NCBI GenBank assembly: GCA_963971285.1
Contig: OZ020245.1
Coordinates: 22,272,983-22,336,982 of the forward strand
Length of the DNA: 64,000 bases
Direction: 5' to 3'
Source: Astropecten irregularis
Taxonomy: Eukaryota > Echinodermata > Asteroidea > Paxillosida > Astropectinidae
Position 1 is the first letter of the stretch. The number at the start of each line of letters is the position of its first letter. A program made the position numbers and the translations under genes. Of the stretch, positions 30,301-42,300 are shown piece by piece. The notes beneath the pieces are model-generated. The model was given only the letters and a program-made list of their open reading frames with translations. It was not told where the DNA came from and did no database searches.

Positions 30301-33300
30301 CATTGTGCAACATATTGCCCATCTTTGTTCAACAATGTGCAACATTGCCCAACACTGCAACATTGCTCAATGTTGGAAACCATTATGCAAAATTGCTCAA
30401 CATTTGAAACCATTGTCCAACATTGTCCAACATTGTCCAACATTGTGCGCCACAATACAACATTGTGAAACACTGTGCAGCATCGGAAAACTTCCTGCAC
30501 TTAGCAATATGCTTCTTGTCTTTATAGACATGTCATACCAACATTTCTGTGAAGCTGCTAAATGTGTAGTTATATTCCTATCAAATGTCACCTCTGTTCA
30601 TATGAATCATTTGTCTTGAGAAAAAGAGGCATGACAAGATTTACATTGTACCAAATGTATTATAAATCCGTTTTCAAACAACATAGCTTGATTGTTTTTT
30701 ATTCTGTACATCTTCATGCGCAGTCTGAAGCAGATCTTACAGAAAACACAGGTCATTTACCTGACCTCTTTATGTCAAACTGTATGGTAAAAATTGTTAT
30801 ATGTAATTTATCTAATAACCATTGAGCATTTGACTCAGCTGTATGTGATCTTTCATGTAAAATATCACATATGAATACCCACGCATTTATTAAACATGTT
30901 TTTTCACCTGAAATTTCATAAAGCCACCGCCTACACACAATAAGCACTCCATTTGCGTTCACGAATGAGAATTTGAAAAGGATAAAAATACAATAGAACA
31001 GGAGCTGTGGAGATTGATTTCAAAATAACCCATCGTTGTTTAAAATGTCAAGGCTTTCTTGCTTTCCCTAATCTTGTATAGTGTCGGCCAAACGTCGTGA
31101 GAGCCAGATCAGCAAAAGATCCAGCGTTGACAATACAAACGGGGAAGGTAAATGAGTTAGGGCACAAATTAAATCGCCGGCGCTGAAACGCTGAAGTTTG
31201 GGTCTTTGGGGGTCAACTTTCAATCATGTTCTCCTAATATCATCTTGTTTTTGTTAGTTGCATTAATTGCTGTATAAGCTCCACCAGTGAAGTAGATTGC
31301 TAATTTCTTATTTTGTGAAGTGGAAATGTCAGAATATGAGAAGAAAGATGCCAAAAATACTAAATGAAGCATCATCCATTCTCCATATGATACAGTATTC
31401 AACATATCAGCACAAAGAAGAGATGAAGTTATTATAATCATCAAATAACCACAAGGGAAACTGACTGAATTTAAAGTCATTGAAAAGTGAACAAAAAACA
31501 ATATAGACTAGATGAAGTGTTAAAAAAAAGAAATGATGATAGATATCTGGTGGTTATAAAACCAAGGATTATTCAGGATTGCATAGAGCACGGTTGCTTT
31601 TAAAGGTGCTATCATACTTTGGTGGGGAAACTAAAACAGAAATCTTCACAGATTTACTTGTAACTTACAGGGTATAAAGATGGTGCTGCTAGAAACATAC
31701 TGTTAACATTTGTCTGCCTGAAATGCTGTGTTTATCGAGAAAAGAGGAAAACCAATGACTAAAACGATTTTTGATATTGTAAAGATGAAAAATAACGGTG
31801 AAAATATTTAAGAAATACTGAGGGTGTTTTTCACCGTTTTCTCAAAAAGTGGCTACCGTATGGGCCTGAAAATTTCACAGATGACTGTTACTATATCTTC
31901 TTTGATTTTTTTGCTTATGAATCTGCATTTCTTTGACAAAAACCAAAGTATGATATTAACTTTAAGTCTGAAGAAACAAGCTTAGCAACCATGCATCTCC
32001 ACTATCACAGGCCGGTACCGTGCTCTGCTCCTGGGTGGAGTGAATCAATTAGCGACATAGTGTCTTGCTCAAGGGCATAAGTGGAACGATCTCCCGTGGC
32101 TGGACACGAATCCAAAACCTGTGGGATTCCCGCAAATGTCTTGAATTTGACAAACAAGATTTTGTCTCTGATGGTACGCAACAGTATGGTACTCAGTGTC
32201 AGCCTAACACCATATTGCTTGGTAGACAAGTGAAAATGCTGTGAATGTCCACATTTGGATTATGATATCTGAACGTTTATGTGCTGGATAAAAATATCAC
32301 ATCGTCACTGGGAATTCTTTGTCTCATTTTGGTGATGATTTTATCACTCCAACATTATTATATTCATTTCAGTTTTGTTTGAAGCATTATGAGGGCTGTA
32401 GCTAAGGCACATTTGAGAAGCCATTAGTAGAAGGTATCCTAGCCTTATAGTCTAAAACTGGCTGCAAATTAGGCCTAGGATCTTTCGCAGCCTGTTTAGT
32501 TAGACACAATTCAAATTATTTTGGTTGGGTTTTGATTCATTATCAAGAAGAAATAAAGCGTTCAAAGTGGTTGGCCGTGGATACAAGTCTAAATGGCACA
32601 ATCTATAGACAAGTTTCAAATAGGTAGGGACAGAATTGGGCGTATCCTAAATTCCCTCCACAGAGCTGTGTTTGTATTTTGAGGCTTACTCCAGGTAAAA
32701 TCCTTGGGAGGATATTGGTTCAGACAAAGGTCTAACTTGAACCCATCCATGGACTAGACTAGATACCCTGTTTGTACTAATTGAAGCCAGCCCAAAGGGC
32801 TGACATTTATCACTGGCTAACATTAGCCTCACGGTGGAATATCCAACTATGGAAAGTTCTTGAAGGCTATAATACTCCCCTATCTGACCTACTGGCTTTC
32901 CCGTTGGTCAATTAACAACAGAACAAAACATTTCTTTCTTTCAGAGGGGCTACGAGTGACCAGAAGCCGGCGTGTTGGTCAGTTCCAATACCCGGCCATT
33001 GATGGCCCAGTAGGGCAAGGTAACCAAGTTGCCCATGTTTCTCATTGGTGACAGGGAATTCCCACTGGATCACCATTTTTCAATACGCACCAGGCTTTTT
33101 TTCCATAGATGTATATTCTGTGCTTGGGATTTTCAGGAAGTGTTCTCTGTTGGTAATCAAATATCCACAGCATAATTGAAAAATTGATGTCCATATGATA
33201 TGACGAGATATGCTTTTCATCCAAAAATGCCCTTCCCAACATGGTAGCTGGAAGGGCCATGGACACGTTCATTTTCTTCAAAAGTTCATTTCTTTATGTT

Positions 33301-36300
33301 GTACCCTTGTCCGTGTTATGATTTGATTTACATTACTATATAAGTGGACATAGAATGTACATCTTGTACAAGCATCCCTTGTGTGGGATATCTAGAACAT
33401 TCCACAGTTAGATAAGCATAGATCACATTGGAATGATTTCTTCCCTAATATTTGTTTTCACATGGGCATGTGGTAATCATGAGTTTTCCAATTGGTTTCC
33501 ATTAAAAGAAAAATTGTCTCTCATTTTGGCTAGGAACCTTCATGAATCCACCAAAGTTCAACCTCAGCACACTATTACAGGCTGAAGCCACGCTGCATAA
33601 TCATGGGTTCCCTGTATGGGTGAATAGCGCTCCGCACTAATGACGTTACAAAATCCCCGGAACTCAGACAAACATTGACTCACACACGTAGTGTACATGC
33701 ACGCGCACAACCACCCACGTGTGCAATGTTTGTCTGAGTTCCGGTGCTATTTTTAGCGCAAGTGCGGAGCGCTATTATGAAGGATTTGGTGCAGATTTGT
33801 AGTCATCAGTCTGTAGTTTATTCGTAGTCTAGAGCGGCCTTTTCACACGACGCCAAACAAAATTCTCAACCATTGAGAAATTCTCTCATGGGTGTGGACC
33901 TCAGTCAAAATCTCTCAAGGATTCACCAGGGACGTCGGCCACTCTCAAGCATTGTTGTCCTTTCACACAATGACACTTTTGTAAGATATTGCAACCATGA
34001 GAGAATTTCTCAATGGTTGAGAGGTTTTTTTTAGCGTTGTGTGAAAAAGCCGTAGGGCTGCTGTCAATTTTTTACCACGATTTGACTTTTATTCCGACCA
34101 GACCAGATCAGCAGTCACGGTGGCACCATTGTCCACTCCCCACCCACTCCCCTTTATCCCCCCTCCCCCACTCCCTCCAAAAGGTTTATGTGGCATCAAC
34201 AGCTTGTCATCTTAATCATATGAAACGTGTTTGAAGAATCACATACTTTCTGAGTTTTTGCACCCTATGGTGAAGTCATATTACTTTTCCAATGGGTTTG
34301 TTGGAGGGGGATGTAGCATTGTAGAATTAATACACCATGTGTTCTTTTCTGAAGATATTGTTTTATTGGCAGCTGTGGCGGTGGTTTGTTTTGTTCATAC
34401 ACAAAAACGAACACACAAAATGAATGGTATATAGTTGTATTGATACTTGTCACAACGATCGGTCAGGAATAGCAATGCATTATGGGATTGTTGTAATTGG
34501 GAAGAAGTGACAGGCCGTGTCCCAATTCTCTGGCTGTGACCGCAAATAACACACCAGTCTATGGCAATGGCTGCAGTCACTGGCTAGTAGCTGCCATAGG
34601 TACATGCGTATTGCGTTATTTGCAGCCGCAGCCAGAGAATTGAGACACGGCCATATTTTCAATTTTATTATGGAAGATTGCATATATGCACAACACCAAA
34701 CTTTAGTTAAAGATTTCAATTTAACCAACCCCCTTGCAGTGTGGTTATAGATATTATCGTAAATAGATAAGCAACATACAGAAAATACAGACAGTCAAAA
34801 ATAATGTGGATGGTAATGACATTTCGAACGGTCTGATTTCCCATTGATGTATGTTCCTTCTTACTGCGTAAAATGTTTAAACATTAGAAATGAAAGCACC
34901 TCATACTTTTGACTTTTTATGCCATTTGAAAACTTTATTCTGTGCGGCATTATTGATTTGATTTTATTGTTTTTGTTTGTTTTTTAATGCTGGCTTTTCC
35001 GATTGAATGTTTCTTTTGTGTCATCTCCCCACTTCAGAAACAGAATCCTGGGCCGAGACCTCAGTAATTCTAAACAAACAAGACAAGTTTTATTTTCTCC
35101 TCATGTTGCACAGGAATATTGTTTGCTAACATTAACCACTAACTACTGTATCTGCTGCACTTCTGCCAAACTTTGATGTGAGGGGGAAAATAAATGGTCC
35201 AACTTTCAAATTTGAAAACCCTTTTCAAGGATGGCTATTTCATGGGATTTTTGCTTCGGAATGCATTGTTCCCATAATGAAGGATTCTTTGCTTGTTGAG
35301 TTTGTGCTGATTTCCAGTGCGAGCAAGAATTCTCCGGTCAACAACGTTATGAAAATGGGCCCCAATCAAGCACCAGATATAATTGGTAACCTGCACACCA
35401 TGCTGTTGATGTAAGATCACTGTGGATGAAGGCTTAGGCCTATACAGGAACCGGTTGCAGATGGAATCGCTCGTCATCTCGATCCTAATAGGCCTACCTG
35501 TTTGTTTGATCATGTATTTTCTGTTCACATGGATTAAGTTTCCGATGATTTGCCTTGTTTCAGCGCCCCAGTTTAACAAGATCAAAGACAGTCCATCCTC
35601 GAGTCCCAAGCCGCTCAAAAAAAACATCCAAGGATGAAAGCGCTAATGACAAAGGTATATCGGTAATCACCTTGCTCTGCAACCATAACCATTCATTGAC
35701 GCATTGTTTGATGCATTGCTTCTTATTTACTGAAATCTTATTACTTTTGGAATTAAAAAAAGCCGAACAAATTTATTTTGTCAAATTCGTCTTTTACAGC
35801 AATGTATATCAGCTGTAACAAGTCTGGCTTCGTAAAGGCCCATACATTGATTATTACATACAAAAATCCTTGTGGCTCCATTTCAATTACAATATCTTGA
35901 AGCAGTCACAGTGTGCAATACTGGTACAACAGGCAGACAGAAAGACAGAAAATAAAACGTGATCAAATGATAAAGACTCTTTCAATACTCTAAGCATACC
36001 TGTCCCTGGTACAAGCCTGCATCTTGGACTGTGTTTTCCTTCTTGCTAAGGTGTTCATACGTGTTGCTCATGTATTTGTTCCATATCCTCGTCTCTTTCT
36101 CCTCGTCGATGTTGAAGAGCTTCCGCATGGCCTTCTCTATTGTTTCTGTAGTTAGATAGGACGGGAAAACAGGAACTTTTCTTAGTTTGTGTGGAGATGG
36201 AGTGCCAAAGCTGAATGGGTTTCAGAGTGTCCAGTGTCCACTATTAAAGATCTGGTGTAAAATCATGCAGATTAAAAGTACATGTGCATGTGCAAGCCCA

Positions 36301-39300
36301 GCCATGAACATTAAGGTCATGATGGTGCTTGCGTCACTGTAACAAGTATGTTTGACATCAATTCCACCTCTTCACTAGGCAGTTACACATGTATGCCGAT
36401 ACTGTGACGGAAGAAGTGTCTACGATGGTGGTTTCAAGATAGTCCTGCATGTCTGTTTACTCCAGATACTCTGACAGAAGGGCATAGTACTTTATGAAAA
36501 TATGGCCTCACTTTATTTACAAACATAACAAAACCAATTAACTCCTTCACATCAATACACGTACGGTATCCCCTCCCCTTTGTAATCTAGCAACAACACA
36601 GGATCCCATGGCTATAACTTAAGACCCTTTGTTCCTTGAAAGTTCTCACAGAAATTTGCACAGCATTGATTGAAAATAATTACTCATGATACGAACACCA
36701 ATCGAGGACCAAGACCCAACATAGCCAAAACCAAGCACGGATATAAATTGAGACCGTGCAAGTGTCTTCATCAGCTTGATAAAGGCTAGCAGTCATTTTA
36801 GCTTATTACCGTTTTCCACACTGAACGACCCTTTTCCTAGTATTACCAACTTAAAAGCATAGTGCAGGTACCTGGCATTCATATGCAATGTCCAATGAGT
36901 GACCTTAGAAGCATTCAATGTTTTCTCTACACTGCCTAGAATATAGCATTTCTAGCAATCATGTTTATATTATTGTCATTTCACAAATGAACTGTCAAAT
37001 TTTACTTATTTGTACTCATGTCTGTATAAACAAACCTTATAGATTTGAATGACTGCCCAGGAATCAATAAAATGCAAATTTGACAGATCTCATGATAAGG
37101 ATTATTAACTAAGCATAAAAACTATTAAAAAAACGACTAAGAAAAGTTAGGCATCTGTACTCTGTCAGCTTGTGCATAGAGCTAGCTAATTAGCACGCAC
37201 AAACAGTATTTTAATCTGATCATGAAGAAACATATGGTCCATATGTCATGAACTTTTACAGGCCGTGGAAATAAAAATAGTACCGTGAGGGAACATTCAG
37301 AGATTTATGACCATCGGGTGGCTGTATTTGTTGCTGTGAGAGGCAGTGCGGTGTGACATATATAATCGCTACGCTCAGAGGAAGATACATACCAGTCATA
37401 CCTCAAAGGTCAATCAGTCACTAACACACATGGATAATCAGTTAACCGTCTGCCACAAAATGTACAAAATAATCATTCTCCCAAGAAAGCTGACGTCAGT
37501 TTTGTGGATGCAATTCATCTCAAATGATGTGAAAAAAAAGATGGAAAAAAAACTAGCTGTGACGACAACAATTGATTCAGATTCAACATGTTCATGTGCA
37601 TGTGTACTTGGTTTAACGTTTGTTTTCTCATCTTGGGAAAATGAATGTTGTTCACATTCACTTATGTAATTCATCATTATTCAGAAAACATATGATTAAT
37701 GCCAATTGTGCACTTCATGCGAATGTGGAGCAAGCTTTTGCCGCCACGCACAATTACATGTGCGACCGATTTGCATAGTTTGAACGCATGTAATTGCGCA
37801 TATTTGTCTATTATATGTAGAAACCGAATGACGTCACCGTCAAGCCAACGTAACCGGACCCACCTTTAATCACTCAGTCTGTANNNNNNNNNNNNNNNNN
37901 NNNNNNNNNNNNNNNNNNNNNNNNNNNNNNNNNNNNNNNNNNNNNNNNNNNNNNNNNNNNNNNNNNNNNNNNNNNNNNNNNNNNNNNNNNNNNNNNNNNN
38001 NNNNNNNNNNNNNNNNNNNNNNNNNNNNNNNNNNNNNNNNNNNNNNNNNNNNNNNNNNNNNNNNNNNNNNNNNNNNNNNNNNNGCAGCGGCTCTCTCCTA
38101 GGTCACAACGACTGTTTTTATTCTCCCTCCACAAAAATCAAACACTTTCGATCTTGCACTATGATCTGCTATTGAAAATGGGTTTGATGGTTGCTGGCTA
38201 TCAAAGGTGGCAGTGCATGCTGGCTTCTCTTTATGTTGTAGCAGCATCTTAAATTGCAACACATCTCGTCAACTGCATGTCAAGATGATTAGCTTTCCAA
38301 ATCATCATTTTAATTATTTTTTAAGATATGTTACATGTATAATGTGTCAATTTGAGTATAAAGGTAATTATCATACTTTGGTTTGTGTCAAAGAAATGAA
38401 AATTGTTGAGCAAAAATATCAAGGAAGATACTGTAACGGTCATCTGTGAAATTTTCAGTCCCATACGGTGCCCAGTTTTTGAGAAAACAGTGAAAATGCT
38501 CACAGTATTTCTTAAATCTTCTCACCATTATTTTTTATCTTTAAAAGATCATAATTAATTTTAGTCATTGGTTTAACCCTTTTTGGATAAATACAGCATT
38601 TCAAGCAAAAACATTTTAACAGTATGTTTCTACCATAACCATCTTCATACCCTGAAAGTTAAAAACTTAACTTAGAACATTTCTAGACACAGATTATACC
38701 TTGTGAGTTATATGTAAATTTGTGATGATTTCTGCTTCAGTATGCTACCAAAGTATGATAGTACCTTTAACTTGACACGAGCTGTAGGAATCTGACTATT
38801 AATGGTTTCTTAATGTTTTGAGTGAAGAATTAGAACAATAATTTCTGAATTTTCCACCACAGAATCTTCAACTCCCGTCAGTCAAGACACTCCAACCAGG
38901 AGAGGTAATGAATGATTCCACCTCCGCCTCCATTCGCATCCTGTTGCCCCGCCCCCAATCCATCAACCACTTTCTTCATCTTTCTTTTTTAACCCATCAT
39001 CACCTCCATAGGTGGAGGGGACATTTACTAACGTACACTTGATGACACCTTTCTTGCAGTTCATTTCATGCACATCCAAATGAGCAACTAACACCATATG
39101 GAGCATCACCATCTACAAGATTGTTTCATCTCTCTGTCCTACTTATCTCCTGGTTTTTTTTTTTTTACACAAACAAAGACATTTTCAACAGGGTTTGGGT
39201 ATATAGTTTCGTTACAATTACGTGAAAAAAATTTTAAGAAAGAAAACCAGTTGAAGCTTTACCATTCATTTGATGCATGTTACCTCTAAGAACTGATGAT

Positions 39301-42300
39301 TACTTGTTACTTTTTTATGATATTGGTTCTTTCACTTTTCTTTAGAGTTTCGTCTTTTTTTTCCAGCTAAATGTTCTCCTCATATAAAAAAATATGAGCA
39401 TTAAGTTCATGATTAATTAAAACAAATGCACGTGTACTAAATCATCATGTCATGTCGTGTGTACTAAATCAATTTTTAATTTTTGCTGTGTGCTATTCCC
39501 TTCATTGTACTAACGATGATTTGCTTCCTGATTTTGTATTATACATGTGAAGGGTTAACACTCAAGTATGATACATTTCATGCTTAGAAGTAGGAGAGCC
39601 AAGCAGTCAGGGGCCAATTTCATGGAGCTGTTAAGCACAAAAAAATTGCTAAGCACGAAACGTCTCTCTCAATAAAACAAACCACCATTAAGAATTCCAT
39701 TTAATATTCATGGTCAGCGAACAACAGCAAAAGAATAATCACAAGTGACACACAACACATGGAAATTTGGTTGTTAATCCTGTTTTTGTTAAAGAAAAAT
39801 TTCATGGTTAGCAAATTGTGCTTGATTTAGCTCTATGAAAATTGGCCCCTGATGTTAGCAGGATAATTCTCAAAGTCTTTGATCTCAAAGATCCTGCTAT
39901 GATTGAAGCAACATGCCTTCCAATCAATGGATTATTATTTCCAGTCGTTTAATCTGGCTAATGGGGCAGTTTGCAGCAGCTAATCGGTTACAGTAAAGCA
40001 AATTTTGCATCATTAGCTTGGACACAAACGATGTGTATTAAAGTTAATGACAAATCATTAGAATGTCGTCGCTGAGTCGCTCCTCTTGTAGGAGACAAAG
40101 TAGAATTTTCAAAATCATTCAGACGAACGATCTTTGGAAAAGACACTAAACCATTATTTGCTTGAAAATTAAACCCAGCATCTGATGAACCAAGATTTCC
40201 CATGGGGACTGTTTGCACTGTTTACGAACTGTTGAGTCCATTTTCTGTCTCAAACTCAAAAAAAATTTTTTTGGATGCCTTGCAAATCCTTAATGCTCCC
40301 TTTAAGTCTCTCCTCAGTTACTCTAATTACCTCCGGGTGTTTTTGACCAAAAACCGTCTTGAATCCACCCACAACCAACATCATGATGTGCCCCTGCTGC
40401 CCTTACAAGACCCAGATAAGTCTTGACACCCGAGACTCGACCAACCTGTTTCCTAGCTGATGGATTTTTTCGCAGTGGTTTGGGGTTTGAGATGTGAGAG
40501 TGTCTACAGGTTGTCTCTGCGGAGGAATAAACTCTCAAATAGGTTAACAGCTACATCTTAACCGTGTTGCAAAGAGGATTGCTGCTAGGAGGGAACGCTT
40601 AACGAGATAGAAGATGAGAAACAGAGATGCTCCCTGCACAGAAGGATGGATGGACATCTCGGAGGATGCGGTTGCTAGGGAGAGATTGCATCTTGTAGGC
40701 AATTAATCAACATCTGGTCAAAAGCAGCTACCAGAGCAACTCTTTTTGCTGTTTAAATCATTGTATGTGCATTGTGCAATATAATGTATTTTCTCCTTGT
40801 GTACAGCAAATCAGAAAATTAATCTCTCACCATTTAGTTGATTACATACAAGGAGGAAGGAAAATGGTTTTTACGTCCATGGTCCATATACAGTAACTGT
40901 AAAATGTATAATTTGTAATCAAGATATTCAAAGACTTATTATTTTGTAATTGCTGGGTTCTATAGACCTTTAATTCAATGTGCATCCATCCTGCATTCGA
41001 AGCAGTAAAATCAAACCGAGGCTTGGATTAAAAAAAGTCTGGTACCCGTTTTCTTTTTAGAATTGGTGTTTATATTTTCCAAAGGGTATACAAGGAAGGT
41101 GACAAAATGAATGTCCCGTTAATAAGGCCTTTTGCGTCATTCTAAAATTATTTACTGTACTGTGTTTTTGCCAATTTTTTGGGCATGTTTGTTTAACGCA
41201 CAGGATCACAGATTCTACTGATCCGGATCCCATTTTAGCGTACTCTGTATAGGACGTGGATCCGCAAATCTGGGATCCTGTGCGTTAAATAAACTGATCC
41301 TTTGATGAATGTTTAATTACAAAATATTCAAAATATTCAAGTCCAAAGTCTTACTGGTCAAATAAGAATGGGGAAGTTTTATTTGTTTGGCCTTTTGGTG
41401 GTGTGAGGTTAAGGACCCTGCCAGACTGCCCACCCGTTTATACAGAAGCCGACCTCTTAAAGAGACTAGTTACTTTTTCTTTCCGTAGTCCGGCGCCGTG
41501 CTAGTCACACCATGTCCACTCTTTCCTCCGTAAGTCAGGGAGAGGAGTCCAAAATTTCCGAAGGTAAAAGAAAACCAGAAAAAAGGACGGGATGATATAT
41601 CGACTTGCTTTATTATATCACCTTAATTTACTCCCTCCAGCTAACATCAGAAACTTGCGGTCATCGGGCACTTTCAGAATCTCCAGAAATTTGTTAATGG
41701 TATCGTCTTTGATTCTTTGGGGGCACGGGGTCTCAAGCCGTAGTTGTTTGTCACATTTTTGCTAAATGTCGGGCCCCCTGAAGCCGTCAGCAACATCCTT
41801 TGCTATTATTGTGTCACCTTCTTGAATGTCGAAAGGTCGTCGGTTTTTTTTTTTTTTATGAGTTTTTGCGGTTTCATGAATCTGACGCAAGTTTCTGGTG
41901 TTTAGCTGCGACAGGATGACTTAGTTGCTTCTCACCCACACAGCTTCCAAGAAGCCATTTTGTTTTATTTGGCTATATATATATATACCAGTTTTATATT
42001 TCAAAAAAACCACATACACATTTTGTTTATTACTGCTATTTCTGTAATACACGCCGGCTTTGTCTTGTTTTTTTATATAATGGAATCCATTTGCAGTCTT
42101 TTGCAAGATGCCTAGCGTTTGTTGCTTTATTGTGAAATTAATGTAATCTTTGCAGCTTGATTTGTTGAAATGTATGTTTTTATTCATCAGAGGCATATAT
42201 TAGCCTTATGGAAATGAATAGGCCTATCACACGTTTTCTAGTTTTGCCATTCGCTTCTTGCATAGGTTTGGATATCTTCTCATACACGCGGATCACCTTT

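Noticed and set aside
30039-30619. Several overlapping Cys/His-rich open frames on both strands
   Set aside because: They are a by-product of the 11-base tandem array and are not proteins.
33535-33640. Possible additional linker cassette after tttggctag (reads [18 protein letters not shown])
   Set aside because: No donor gives a phase-1 end, and the frame runs into an inverted repeat.
35235-35627. 130-residue minus-strand open frame
   Set aside because: It overlaps cassette I in antisense and has no recognisable domain, so it is likely a shadow.
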